Shown here in pieces: positions 48,602-58,373 of a stretch of DNA of 64,000 bases. The position numbers and the translations under genes were made by a program. A model generated the notes under the pieces. That model made no database searches, was not told the DNA's origin, and saw only the letters and a list, made by a program, of their open reading frames with translations. Source of the DNA: Blastocatellia bacterium (GTDB lineage: Bacteria > Acidobacteriota > Blastocatellia > UBA7656 > JADIYM01); NCBI GenBank assembly GCA_016705245.1, contig JADIYM010000039.1:1-64000 (forward strand), given 5' to 3'. How positions within the stretch are numbered: the first letter of the stretch is position 1; the number at the start of each line of letters is the position of its first letter.

Positions 48602-51600
48602 ATGATCGATCGTAGGCAGGTAACCGTGAAGGGCTTTCTCGAAACACTCAAGGAACGCGTCATCGTCTTCGACGGCGCCATGGGCACGTCCATCCAGGCT
48701 CGCAATCTCAACGCCGACGACTTCGGCGGAAAAGAGCTCGAAGGCTGCAACGAGCACCTCGTCATCACGCGTCCGGACGTCATCGCCGATGTTCACGCGG
48801 CGTTCCTAACCGCCGGCGCCGACGTCATCGAAACCGACTCGTTCGGCTCGGCGTCGATCGTTCTCGCCGAATACGACCTCGCCCACATGGCGTACGAGCT
48901 CAGCAGGAAGTCCGCCGAGGTCGCGAAGAGAGTCGCCGCCGACTTCTCGACAGAAGCGAAGCCGCGTTGGGTTGCCGGCTCGATCGGACCGACGACGAAA
49001 CTGCCTTCGCTCGGCAACATCGGCTACGACGCGATGACTGCCTCGTTCGAAGAGCAGGCGCTCGGACTGCTCGACGGCGGCGCCGACATCCTCCTCGTCG
49101 AAACTTGCCAGGACCTGCTTCAGTCCAAGGCTGCGCTGACCGCGGTGATCCGCGCGATGAAGTCGTCCGGCCGCCGAGTGCCCGTAATGGCGTCCGTGAC
49201 GATCGAAGCCATCGGCACGATGCTGCTCGGCTCAGAGATCTCCGCGGCGCTGACGACCCTCGAACCGTTCGGCATCGACGTCGTCGGCATGAACTGCGCG
49301 ACCGGCCCGAAGCAGATGTCGGAGAACGTCCGCTACCTCTGCGAATCCGCTCCGATGCCGATTTCCGTCATTCCAAACGCGGGACTGCCCGAGAACGTCG
49401 GCGGCCACGCCGTTTACCGAGAACAGCCCGAGTCGTTCGCGGCGGACCTGCTCCATTTCGTGAAGGACTACGGCGTCGGGGTCGTCGGCGGCTGCTGCGG
49501 CACGACGCCGGCCCACATCAAGGCGCTCGCGGACGCGGTCGCCGGGGTGGCTCCGCACGATCGTTCGCCCGAATTTGCGCCCGCGTCGTCGTCGCTCTAC
49601 ATCTCGCAGCCGTACCACCAGGACAACTCGTTTCTCATCGTCGGCGAGCGCGTGAACGCGAGCGGCTCGAAGAAGGCCCGCGACCTGCTGATCGCCGAGG
49701 ACTGGGACGGGCTCGTCTCGCTCGCGCGCGAGCAGGTGCGCGAGGGAGCGCACGTACTCGACGTCAACGTCGACTACGTCGGCCGCGACGGGGTGGCCGA
49801 CATGTCCGAGCTGGTCTCGAGGCTCGTCACGAACGTCACGATCCCGCTCATGCTCGATTCGACCGAGTGGGAGAAGATGGAGGCCGGACTCAAGCGCGCC
49901 GGCGGCAAGTGCCTGCTCAACTCGACGAATTACGAGGACGGCGACGAGCGCTTCGAGAAGGTGGTCAACCTGGCGCTCGAATACGGCGCGGCCATCGTCA
50001 TCGGCACCATCGACGAAGAAGGCATGGCCCGAACGTGCGAGGGAAAGCTGGCGATCGTCCGTCGCGCGGTCGAGCACGCAGGCCGTCTCGGCATGCCCGC
50101 GCACGACATCTTCATCGACCCGCTTGCGCTGCCTATCTCAACCGGCATCGAGGAGGACCGCCGCAACGCCGCCGAGACGATCGAGTCCCTCAGGCGAATC
50201 GAGGAGGAGTTCCCAGCGGTCAACACGATCCTCGGCGTCTCGAACATCTCGTTCGGCCTGAGCGCAGTCACTCGCGTCGCGCTCAATTCGGTGTTCCTGC
50301 ACACGGCGGTCGACGCCGGCCTCGACGCGGCGATCGTCAACGCCAGCAAGATCGAGCCGCTTACGCGGATCGGCGAGCGCGAGCTCGCGGTCTGCGAAGA
50401 CCTCATCTTCGATCGACGGAAATTCGACGGCGAGATCTGCACCTACGATCCGCTTGGTGAGCTGACGACACTCTTCGAGGGCGCGACGATCCAGCGCAGC
50501 AAGTCGGAGGACGCCGATCTGCCCGTCGAGGAGCGGCTGAAGCTACACGTCATTGACGGCGAGAAGCTCAGTCTCGACAAAGCGCTCACGACTGCGCTCG
50601 AGTCCTACCCGGCGCTCGCAATCATCAACGACATCCTGCTCGACGGCATGAAGACGGTCGGCGACCTGTTCGGCAGCGGACAGATGCAGCTGCCGTTTGT
50701 GCTGCAGTCGGCGGAAGTAATGAAGGCCGCGGTGAAGTTCCTCGAGCCGCACATGGAGAAGGTCGAGGGCAGCGAGAAGGGCACGATGGTGCTCGCGACG
50801 GTGAAGGGCGACGTCCACGACATCGGCAAGAACCTCGTCGACATCATCCTCACGAACAACGGCTACACCGTCGTCAATCTCGGCATCAAGCAGCCCGTCG
50901 AGTCGATCCTGCACGCGTACGAAGAGCACAAGGCCGACGCGATCGGCATGAGCGGCCTGCTCGTGAAATCGACGCTGATCATGAAGGAGAACCTCGAGCT
51001 CATGCAGGAGCGGGGGCTCGACGTGCCCGTCATCCTGGGCGGCGCTGCGCTCACGCGGCGCTACGTCGAGGACGATCTTCGCGCCGTTTATAACGGACAG
51101 CTCTACTACGCGAACGACGCGTTCGCGGGCCTGCATCTGATGGACCGGCTCGGGCGCGGCGAGGCGATGGAGACCGAGGAGGTTGCCGAAGAAACGGCGG
51201 AACTCCGGCGCCGAGCCGACGAAGTGCGCCGCGCTTCGCGTGAGCGAGCGCGGGCTGCGCGCGCTTCGGCTTCGGACTCGTCTGTTGCCGTCGCCACGCG
51301 TAGCGCGGTGTCGACCGAGGTCGAGATCCCGTCGGCGCCGTTCCTCGGATCGCGTGTCGTCGAGGACATTCCGCTCGAAGAGGTCTTCGGTTTCATCAAC
51401 GAGACGGCGCTGTTCAAGGGACAATGGCAGATTCGCCAGGGCACGAAGACGCGCGACGAATACCGCGAGCTGATCGACGAGACGATCCGGCCGGTGTTCG
51501 ACCGGCTGAAGGCACAGTGCCTTGCCGAGGGACTGCTCGTTCCGAAGGTGGTCGACGGCTACTTCCCGTGCCAGTCCGAGGGCAATGACCTCGTCATCCT

Positions 51601-52120
51601 CCAGGACGACGGGCGGACCGAGCGAACGCGGTTCACGTTCCCGCGCCAGTCGTCGGGCAAGCGGTTGTGCCTGGCGGATTTCTTCGCGCCCCGCGACAGC
51701 GGTCGCGTCGACGTCGTCGGCATGCAGATCGTGACCGTCGGACGGGCGGCGACCGAGTATTCGCAGAAGCTCTTCGCGGAGGACAACTACGCCGAGTACC
51801 TCTACTTCCACGGGCTCTCGGTCGAAACGGCCGAAGCCCTCGCCGAATACTGGCACCGGCGTGTGCGCGCCGAGCTCGGCATCGGCGGCGACGACTCGCC
51901 CGAGGTCACGAAGCTCTTCCAGCAGGGGTATCGCGGGTCGCGGTATTCGTTCGGCTATCCGGCGTGTCCGAACCTAGAGGACCAGACGATACTGTTCGAA
52001 TTGCTCGATCCGTCGCGTATCGACCTCGTGTTGACCGAGGAGTTCCAGCTCGACCCCGAACAGTCCACATCGGCCATCGTCGCGCATCACCCCGAGGCGC
52101 GATATTTCACGATGGAGTAG
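48602..52120 (+). CDS. metH: cobalamin-dependent methionine synthase
   Basis: Transfers a methyl group from methyl-THF to homocysteine through cob(I)alamin in the cytoplasm. The product has 1,172 residues from the ATG at 48602; a GTG at 48626 is an alternative. All four modules are present: homocysteine/Zn domain (GMNCATG with Cys232; VGGCCGTTP with Cys298 and Cys299), pterin-binding domain (about 345-620; VGERVNASGSKKARDLL, DVNVDYVGRDGV), B12-binding domain with axial His739 in GDVHDIGKNL, and the AdoMet reactivation domain (YRGSRYSFGYPACPNLEDQT). An Arg/Ala-rich linker (about 855-895) joins the last two. It gives the methyl-THF sink for the C1 genes at the start of the window. No cobalamin or SAM riboswitch was recognised upstream. 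Confidence 0.96.
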   Translation: MIDRRQVTVKGFLETLKERVIVFDGAMGTSIQARNLNADDFGGKELEGCNEHLVITRPDVIADVHAAFLTAGADVIETDSFGSASIVLAEYDLAHMAYELSRKSAEVAKRVAADFSTEAKPRWVAGSIGPTTKLPSLGNIGYDAMTASFEEQALGLLDGGADILLVETCQDLLQSKAALTAVIRAMKSSGRRVPVMASVTIEAIGTMLLGSEISAALTTLEPFGIDVVGMNCATGPKQMSENVRYLCESAPMPISVIPNAGLPENVGGHAVYREQPESFAADLLHFVKDYGVGVVGGCCGTTPAHIKALADAVAGVAPHDRSPEFAPASSSLYISQPYHQDNSFLIVGERVNASGSKKARDLLIAEDWDGLVSLAREQVREGAHVLDVNVDYVGRDGVADMSELVSRLVTNVTIPLMLDSTEWEKMEAGLKRAGGKCLLNSTNYEDGDERFEKVVNLALEYGAAIVIGTIDEEGMARTCEGKLAIVRRAVEHAGRLGMPAHDIFIDPLALPISTGIEEDRRNAAETIESLRRIEEEFPAVNTILGVSNISFGLSAVTRVALNSVFLHTAVDAGLDAAIVNASKIEPLTRIGERELAVCEDLIFDRRKFDGEICTYDPLGELTTLFEGATIQRSKSEDADLPVEERLKLHVIDGEKLSLDKALTTALESYPALAIINDILLDGMKTVGDLFGSGQMQLPFVLQSAEVMKAAVKFLEPHMEKVEGSEKGTMVLATVKGDVHDIGKNLVDIILTNNGYTVVNLGIKQPVESILHAYEEHKADAIGMSGLLVKSTLIMKENLELMQERGLDVPVILGGAALTRRYVEDDLRAVYNGQLYYANDAFAGLHLMDRLGRGEAMETEEVAEETAELRRRADEVRRASRERARAARASASDSSVAVATRSAVSTEVEIPSAPFLGSRVVEDIPLEEVFGFINETALFKGQWQIRQGTKTRDEYRELIDETIRPVFDRLKAQCLAEGLLVPKVVDGYFPCQSEGNDLVILQDDGRTERTRFTFPRQSSGKRLCLADFFAPRDSGRVDVVGMQIVTVGRAATEYSQKLFAEDNYAEYLYFHGLSVETAEALAEYWHRRVRAELGIGGDDSPEVTKLFQQGYRGSRYSFGYPACPNLEDQTILFELLDPSRIDLVLTEEFQLDPEQSTSAIVAHHPEARYFTME

Positions 52121-52128
52121 GTAATCGC

Positions 52129-52782
52129 GTGATTCACAACGACTACATCCTGCGGATGATCTCGCAGCTCGCGAAGGTTCTGGCGCACATCGTGCAGCTG
52201 CGCGAAAAAGGCCGCGACGACGACGCGTTGCGCGAGATTGACCAGTCGATGCAGAAGCTCTGCGGCCTGAACTCGCAGCTCGTGAACTCGCTGTCGGAGT
52301 CGTCGCTCATTGCGGCGATTCGCGGCGGCGCGTCGCTCGACGTCGGCAAGTGTCTGGTGCTGGCAGGGTTGCTCAAGGAAGAGGGCGATCTGATGGCCGA
52401 CCGCGACCTCGAGGACGATGCCGCGGCGCGGTACCTGAAGTCGCTCGCGCTTTACCTCGAGGCCATGCACGACGACGCCAGGCTGCATCTGCCGAGCTAC
52501 GTGGAGCGGGTGCAGGAGGTGGCCGGGTCGCTCGAGGAGTTCGTGATGCCGCTCGACATCAGGACTCGGCTGATGTCGTATTACGAGCTTAGCGGTGCGT
52601 TCGGCGCCGCTGAGGATGTGCTCTTCGACATGCTCGAAGACGAGGAAGACGACGCGCCGGCGCTCGGCGCCGATTTCTACGGGCGAATGCTGGAGCTGAC
52701 CGATGACGAACTGGATTCCGGCGACCTTCCGCGCGACGAGGTCCTCGAAGGGCTCGAGCGCGTACGCCCGGCGACCACTTGA
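52129..52782 (+). CDS. DUF6483-like helical protein
   Basis: A 217-residue, all-helical protein starting at the GTG at 52129, 8 bases after the metH stop and probably in its operon. It opens IHNDYILRMISQLAKVLAHI then QLREKGRDDDALREIDQ, the characteristic start of the DUF6483 family, whose function is unknown. The C-terminus is acidic (MLEDEEDDAPALG). No enzyme motif or membrane segment. The link with metH may be only transcriptional. Confidence 0.75.
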   Translation: MIHNDYILRMISQLAKVLAHIVQLREKGRDDDALREIDQSMQKLCGLNSQLVNSLSESSLIAAIRGGASLDVGKCLVLAGLLKEEGDLMADRDLEDDAAARYLKSLALYLEAMHDDARLHLPSYVERVQEVAGSLEEFVMPLDIRTRLMSYYELSGAFGAAEDVLFDMLEDEEDDAPALGADFYGRMLELTDDELDSGDLPRDEVLEGLERVRPATT

Positions 52783-52786
52783 ATAC

Positions 52787-52885
52787 TCCGTGACTCTGTG
52801 ACTCGGTGGCTCTGTGTGCGAAGCTCTTCAAGTCGAGAAGGAGCTTCGCACACAGAGGCACGGAGCCACTGAGCCACAGAACCGA
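52787..52885. repeat. family B inverted repeat
   Basis: GGCTCTGTGTGCGAAGCTCTT faces GAGCTTCGCACACAGAGGC, with outer GTGACTCGGTGGC and GCCACTGAGCCAC units. It starts 5 bases after the DUF6483 stop codon. Confidence 0.85.
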
Positions 52886-52909
52886 CGACCCCAATACCGA
52901 GGAGTGATC

Positions 52910-55900
52910 ATGACCGCTGCGATCCGACGCTTCGCACGAGCATTTGCCATCGTTCTGCTCACTGCACTCACCGTGACCGCCCAGGCCGCCGGTGCGCCGA
53001 CCATCACGAGAGTCAACCCCGATTCCGCAGCTGTCGGCGACGAGATACGCATTCGCGGCACGAACCTCGTCGACGTAACGGCCGTGACCTTTACGGGTGG
53101 TGCCAAGGCGAAGTTCGTCGCCGAGAACCCGACGCGGATTCGCGCGACGGTTCCCGCGGGCGCGAAGAGCGGTGCGATCACGGTCGTCACGAAGGGCGGG
53201 CAGGCCACGAGCCCGGCCTTCACCCTGGTGGCGAAGCCCGCGCCAGGGCCGGCTCCTCGACCGGGGCCGAAGCCCGGACCTGGTCCGACGCCTGAACCGG
53301 GACCGGGCACTGAACCGGGTCTGGATCCGGTCGGTCCGACCGTATCGAGCTTCGAGCCGGCAGCGGCCGGCATCGGCGATCAGGTGACGATTCGTGGCCG
53401 CAACTTCACCAGCGTTACCGGAGTCGAGTTCAACGGACGCGCCGCCGCTCGATTCCGCGTGTTTTCGGCGATGGAAGTGCGCGCGACCGTACCGGCGGGA
53501 GCCACGTCTGGGCCGGTGACCGTCGTGACGCGAACGGGCCGGGCCTCCAGTCGGACGTCACTGACGATCGCCACGGGACCGCCGCCTGCTGCCGCCCCTA
53601 CAATATCTAGTTTCGCCCCTCTCACCGGAGCAATCGGTGACCGGGTCGACATCACGGGAACGGGATTCGTCGATGTTCGGAAGGTGCAATTCAACGGCGT
53701 CGACGCGCGGTTCACCGTGCGATCGGCGACGATCGTCCGGGCGTTCGTTCCGGAAGGCGCAGCGTCCGGACCGATTCGCGTCGAAACCGGCACGGGACAG
53801 GTGCAGAGCCGTCAGGCCTTCACCGTGGCCGCAGCCGTACAGGCGCCGGTAATCCTTGGTTTGACGCCGTCTCGTGGAGCACCCGGAGATGCGATTCGCA
53901 TCGACGGCCGTGGCTTCATCAACGTGCAGCGTGTGGAGCTTGCCGGGACAGCGGTCGAGCACCAGGTCATTTCCGAAACCCGGATCCGGATCACGGTGCC
54001 GCGAAATGCCAGCACCGGCCGCGTGGTCGTGGTGACGGCAGCCGGACGCGGCGAGTCGGCTGGCGACCTCACGGTCATCCCGGCGGTGGTGCCGCCGACT
54101 ATCGACCGGCTCAATCCGGACCGCGGCGCGGTCGGCAACACGGTGACGATTGTCGGCACGAACTTCAATGACGTGCGCAGGGTCGAATTCAACGGCATGA
54201 GCGCCGAATTCTCTGTGCTATCCGAGACGCGTATCCGCGCGACGGTCCCGTTCGGCGCGACGACGGGCCGCGTTTCGGTCGTCACGAACGGCGGACGCGC
54301 CAACAGTCCCGGCAACTTCACGATGTTCGTGCCGGTAGCTACGAAGCTGCAGTTTGCCTCGCACACGCTGTCGGTGAATGCGAGCGATCGGCGTCTCGAT
54401 GTCGTCGTCACGAGGGAGGGCGACGCGAGCACCGCGGTGTCGGTCGAGTTCTTCGCAAGCGATCGCGGAGCGATCTACGGCAGGGACTACCGCGTGCGGG
54501 CCGGCCGGCTCGACTTCGGTCCTGGTGAGCGGCGCAAGGTCATCCCTGTCGACATTCTCGAGGGCCGCGGCGGACCGGCGTATCGCGATTTCGAGCTCAC
54601 TCTTCGCAATCCGCGAACCGGCGCGCTCCTCGGAAATCCGTCGACGACTATCGTGACGATCACCGACGACCTGACGAGCGGAGCGATCCTCGAGGTTCGC
54701 GAGTCGGCGCTCGACTTCGGGCGAATCAGGATTGGCCAGGTCGCCCGTCGAACGGTCTCTGTCCGAAACAGCGGTCGCGGAACGCTTTCCTTCGAGGTTG
54801 ATTCATTCGGGGGCGGCGAGGGGTTTGTACTCGCCGAACGCCCAGCGCGCACACGCCTGGGCGCGGGCGAAACCACGACGTTCGCCGTCGAGTTTCGGCC
54901 GCGCTGGCGCGTCGGTCGATTCACGGGAACGGTAGTCGTTCGCAGCAACGCCGGCGACCGGTCGATCGCACTGCGCGCCGAGTCGCTCGGCGAGTTGCCT
55001 GCAGTTCCGTCGCTTCTGACGACGGCGGTGGATTTTGGCGCGGTGCGTCAGGGTGACCGGTCCACCTGGCCGGTGACGATTCGCAACACGGGCTTCGGCC
55101 GGTTGCGAATTCTCGATGCGCGCATCGACAGCGGCTCGTCGTCGGGCTTCTACGTCGCGACGCGGCCGAACCGCATCGACCTCGGGCCGTGGGAGACGTC
55201 GACCATTCTCGTCGGCTTCAGCCCGTCGGGATACGGCGACGGCGTCGTATACGGCAGGTTGCGGATCGACACGTCGGCCGGCATCGTCACGACCTACCTG
55301 CAGGCGGATCGCCGAGCCGAGCCGTTCCTCGTGCTCGAGCCTCGATCGATCGACTTTGGAGAGATCGAACCGAACGAGGAAGCAATTCGCGACCTCGTGA
55401 TCAGCAACGACGGCGATGCGCCGCTTCGAGCGCGGGTGCGATTGCGCGCCGGAGAAGGCGTGTTCTTCCTCGAGGGGGCACGCGACGTGATCGTCGAGCC
55501 GCGTGGCAGCCGTACAATCGCCGTGGGATTCAGTCCCGGCGCTGGCGTCGGGTATTCCCACACGGGCTCGATCGAGATTCGAAGCGAGGGCGGCGACGCG
55601 CTCGTGCCGCTCTCGGGCTCGGTGCGATCAGTGCAGCCGCCGACCGACCGGCCGTTCGTGGCAATCGAAGGACCGGCGACGGGAGAGATCCTGACGTCGG
55701 GTGATGCGGCAACCGTGCGCTTCAGCGCGTTCTCGGAACGAGGGTTCGAGACGTTCGAGGTGACGTATTCACTCGACGGCGGGCTGACGTACCCGCATCG
55801 CATCGGCGAAGCCGGCGCGGATGTCCGGGCGATCGTCTGGAACGTGCCAGAGACGCTGCAGACGACGCGCGCTCGCGTGAAGGTGTCTGCACGTGACGTG

Positions 55901-56650
55901 GCCGGCAACATCGCCGATGCGGAGAGCGACCTTATCGTCGTGAAACCGGCGTCGCCGCTGCTTCGCGTCGACATTGGCATCGATCCGATGCCGGGAGGTC
56001 GGATATCACCGCCGACGCGGCTCGGGTACCAGATCCGTCGTGTCACGCCGGACGAGGACACTGCGCCGGACATCTGGGATCCGAGCGCGATCGACACGGT
56101 CGATCCGGGCCGGACGTCCGCGAAGGGAGCGATGCTGGTCGCGTACGACGTCTATCGCTACCAGGCGTACGAGGACGGAACCCTGCCGACCGTAGACGAA
56201 GTTGCCGCGAATCCTGAGAACCTCATCGGGACGGTGCCGTCGGAGGACGGCGTCTACTCGGACGTGTTGTCGACGTTCGGTCCGACGGTGTCGATGTACA
56301 CGATCGTCTCGCGTTACGACGACGGGCAGCGGAGCCGGCCCTCGACGGCGGTTGTCGTGAAGCTGCCGAACATAGTTGATCCGCGGTTCGAGAACGCGGA
56401 GTTGACGATGGCGGCGGATGGTTCGAACATCGCCGAAAGCGGTTCGGTGGTGGTGGTGGTCGACGGTACCGAGGAGTTCCGAATGCGGCTCGATCGGCGG
56501 TCGAGGCTCCTGTACGTGCAGGACATCGACCGCAGCGTTTCGGGAACGACGACGCTTGCTCAGCTCATGCGGCCCGGCAAGACGGTGTCGATCGTCGTGC
56601 GCAACCCCGACGGAGGCGAATCCTCCCCCGTCAGCCTCGAGATGCCGTAG
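52910..56650 (+). CDS. secreted multi-domain protein: five IPT/TIG, Calx-beta, HYDIN-like domains
   Basis: A 1,246-residue extracellular protein. The ATG at 52910 has GAGGAG 6 bases upstream; the signal peptide is RRFARAFAIVLLTALTVTA then QAAG. IPT/TIG domain 1 (about 28-108) is followed by a Pro/Gly linker (GPAPRPGPKPGPGPTPEPGP). IPT domains 2-5 (about 140-485) repeat a pattern such as GDQVTIRGRNFTSVTGVEFN. A Calx-beta-like domain (about 490-590; DVVVTREGDASTAVSVEFFA) precedes three ASPM-SPD2-HYDIN/choice-of-anchor D domains (about 595-900; LDFGRIRIGQVARRTVSVRN; VDFGAVRQGD; IDFGEIEPNEEA). An Ig-like and FN3-like region follows, and the last ~90 residues end VRNPDGGESSPVSLEMP. It is probably a surface or adhesive structural protein. 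The frame is intact. Confidence 0.88.
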   Translation: MTAAIRRFARAFAIVLLTALTVTAQAAGAPTITRVNPDSAAVGDEIRIRGTNLVDVTAVTFTGGAKAKFVAENPTRIRATVPAGAKSGAITVVTKGGQATSPAFTLVAKPAPGPAPRPGPKPGPGPTPEPGPGTEPGLDPVGPTVSSFEPAAAGIGDQVTIRGRNFTSVTGVEFNGRAAARFRVFSAMEVRATVPAGATSGPVTVVTRTGRASSRTSLTIATGPPPAAAPTISSFAPLTGAIGDRVDITGTGFVDVRKVQFNGVDARFTVRSATIVRAFVPEGAASGPIRVETGTGQVQSRQAFTVAAAVQAPVILGLTPSRGAPGDAIRIDGRGFINVQRVELAGTAVEHQVISETRIRITVPRNASTGRVVVVTAAGRGESAGDLTVIPAVVPPTIDRLNPDRGAVGNTVTIVGTNFNDVRRVEFNGMSAEFSVLSETRIRATVPFGATTGRVSVVTNGGRANSPGNFTMFVPVATKLQFASHTLSVNASDRRLDVVVTREGDASTAVSVEFFASDRGAIYGRDYRVRAGRLDFGPGERRKVIPVDILEGRGGPAYRDFELTLRNPRTGALLGNPSTTIVTITDDLTSGAILEVRESALDFGRIRIGQVARRTVSVRNSGRGTLSFEVDSFGGGEGFVLAERPARTRLGAGETTTFAVEFRPRWRVGRFTGTVVVRSNAGDRSIALRAESLGELPAVPSLLTTAVDFGAVRQGDRSTWPVTIRNTGFGRLRILDARIDSGSSSGFYVATRPNRIDLGPWETSTILVGFSPSGYGDGVVYGRLRIDTSAGIVTTYLQADRRAEPFLVLEPRSIDFGEIEPNEEAIRDLVISNDGDAPLRARVRLRAGEGVFFLEGARDVIVEPRGSRTIAVGFSPGAGVGYSHTGSIEIRSEGGDALVPLSGSVRSVQPPTDRPFVAIEGPATGEILTSGDAATVRFSAFSERGFETFEVTYSLDGGLTYPHRIGEAGADVRAIVWNVPETLQTTRARVKVSARDVAGNIADAESDLIVVKPASPLLRVDIGIDPMPGGRISPPTRLGYQIRRVTPDEDTAPDIWDPSAIDTVDPGRTSAKGAMLVAYDVYRYQAYEDGTLPTVDEVAANPENLIGTVPSEDGVYSDVLSTFGPTVSMYTIVSRYDDGQRSRPSTAVVVKLPNIVDPRFENAELTMAADGSNIAESGSVVVVVDGTEEFRMRLDRRSRLLYVQDIDRSVSGTTTLAQLMRPGKTVSIVVRNPDGGESSPVSLEMP

Positions 56651-56682
56651 GAAGCAGTCGACGGATGACACAGATCTCGGCG

Positions 56683-56757
56683 TCTCTGTGAGACCTCCGA
56701 GCCTCTGCGGGAAAGACAGCTTTTCCCGCAGAGGCGCAGATGTCTCGCAGAGACCCT
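56683..56757. repeat. family A inverted repeat
   Basis: GCCTCTGCGGGAAAGACAGC faces CTTTTCCCGCAGAGGCGC, with outer GCGTCTCTGTGAGACCTC and GTCTCGCAGAGACC. It lies between the convergent genes ending at 56650 and 56769. Confidence 0.8.
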
Positions 56758-56768
56758 GAGAGCAATGA

Positions 56769-58223
56769 TCATTTGTGTGATCTGTGAACGAGTTCTGTTA
56801 TCCGTGTCTTCTCGCGTGTGGTGTAGAAGCCGAGGGGGAGGAGCACGAGGGGGAAGGTCGCGGCTAGGGCAAAGCGAACGGCGAAGGAGACGTACGGGTT
56901 CGCTATCGGGATGAGTACGATCCCCGTGTACATGACTCCCGCGACGCCGAGCAGGAGGGCGATCCTTCCCCATTCGTACGCGACGGGGTGGTACTTCGTC
57001 GACATGTACCACCGGAACCAGACCATGAACGCGTAGGCGACGACGGTTGCTACGGCCGCACCCATCATCCCGTAGGTCGGGATGAGCGCGAAGTTCAGCG
57101 CGATGTTCACGATCGCCGCCGAGACGACGATGATCGGATTCCAGAACGCCTTCTTTTCGGTCATCAGTCCGACGTTGACGCCTTTCCCGCTCGCCACGAG
57201 CAGGTAGTAGAGGACGAACATCGGCACTACGGGGATCGCGCCCCAATATTCCTCTCGCAGCGTCGCGCGAATCAGGTCCGGCACCATCACCGACACGCCG
57301 AGCCCGAAGTACAGCGAAAGAAACACGAGGTAAGTCAGCACGAGACTGTAATACTCGTCGGCGTCTTCGTCCTTCATGACCTCGAATCGCATCGCCGGCC
57401 AGATGAGGCTGAACGGGTTGGTCACGAGGATCGGCAGGATCGACGCAAACTTGTTGGCGAGCTCGTAGAGGCCGACTTCCCGCGCACTGAAGTAGTAATT
57501 GATGAAGAATCGGTCCGCGGTGATCAGCGCCTTCGTCGCAAGGGCGTTGGCGATCATCGGCACGCCGAGCTGCAGCATTGGCTTTAGCTCGGCGAATGAG
57601 AACCGGGCGTCGAACTGTCCGCGCAACATCCAGAAGTAAATGACGGTCTGAAGCGCGGTACCGGCGACCCAGCCGATCATCGCGCCGAGGAGCCCGATCT
57701 GGAACACCGCGACGAGCACGACGATGATGACGAACTGCGCGAGCCCGGCGATCCACTTCACGGCGACGTATTTTTTCGATTGGCGGGTCGCCTTGAGGAT
57801 CAGGAACGGGACGTTGTTGACCGTGTCGAGAGCTGTAAGCACGATCATCAGCTGGACGAGGCGGACGTCGGGGATCTCGAGCAGGCCGGCGTACCAGGCG
57901 GCGAAGGGAAACGAGAAGAGCGAGAAGAGGACGTTGACGCCGACGAGGAACCAGAGCGTCGTGGCGGTGATGACCCGGCGGCGTTCGGCGGTGTCGTCGT
58001 CGAAGTAGGAGCGGAAGAAGGCCTGGGTCATGCCAAGGCCGAGGATCTGGGTGGCGAAGGCTTCGGTGCCGAGCAGGAGGGCGAGCTGGCCGAGGTCGGC
58101 TGGGGCGAAGTACTTCGCGTAGACGAAGGTGAGGAGGAAGCCGGTGACGCTCGTGGCGATCGGGGCGACGCCGAAGATGGCGGCCTCGGTGACGGTGTCG
58201 CGGATCTTGGAGTAGAGACCCAA
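56769..58223 (-). CDS. polysaccharide/oligosaccharide flippase (Wzx/RfbX, MOP superfamily)
   Basis: A 484-residue integral membrane protein with about 12-14 hydrophobic segments. It moves lipid-linked sugar units across the inner membrane for surface polysaccharide assembly. Family-like blocks are the first helix region TEAAIFGVAPIATSVTGFLL, FFRSYFDDDTAERRRVI, LGVPMIANALATKALITADR then FFINYYFSAREVGLYELANK, and SLIWPAMRFEVMKDEDADEY. It heads the downstream end of a minus-strand envelope cluster with a GT9 glycosyltransferase and three alkaline-phosphatase-superfamily enzymes, which supports the role. The substrate is unknown. Confidence 0.87.
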   Translation of the reverse strand: MGLYSKIRDTVTEAAIFGVAPIATSVTGFLLTFVYAKYFAPADLGQLALLLGTEAFATQILGLGMTQAFFRSYFDDDTAERRRVITATTLWFLVGVNVLFSLFSFPFAAWYAGLLEIPDVRLVQLMIVLTALDTVNNVPFLILKATRQSKKYVAVKWIAGLAQFVIIVVLVAVFQIGLLGAMIGWVAGTALQTVIYFWMLRGQFDARFSFAELKPMLQLGVPMIANALATKALITADRFFINYYFSAREVGLYELANKFASILPILVTNPFSLIWPAMRFEVMKDEDADEYYSLVLTYLVFLSLYFGLGVSVMVPDLIRATLREEYWGAIPVVPMFVLYYLLVASGKGVNVGLMTEKKAFWNPIIVVSAAIVNIALNFALIPTYGMMGAAVATVVAYAFMVWFRWYMSTKYHPVAYEWGRIALLLGVAGVMYTGIVLIPIANPYVSFAVRFALAATFPLVLLPLGFYTTREKTRITELVHRSHK

Positions 58224-58251
58224 GGTTTCTCAGCTCTTACTCAGCGTCTCT

Positions 58252-58373
58252 GCGCCTTTGCGGCAGGACCAGAACCGCGCGCGCAGCAAGCGGCCGGCCG
58301 TGACACCCACATCGCGTGATTGCACGGCCGGCCGCTTGCTGCGCGCGCGGTTCTGGTCCTGCCGCAAAGGCGC
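58252..58373. repeat. perfect 51-base inverted repeat, families A and D fused
   Basis: Arms 58252-58302 and 58323-58373 are exact reverse complements with a 20-base loop. The outer part of the arm is family A (GCGCCTTTGCGG) and the inner part is family D (GCAAGCGGCCGGCCGTG). It is flanked by further family A text (58373-58390) and lies between two minus-strand genes. Confidence 0.92.
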
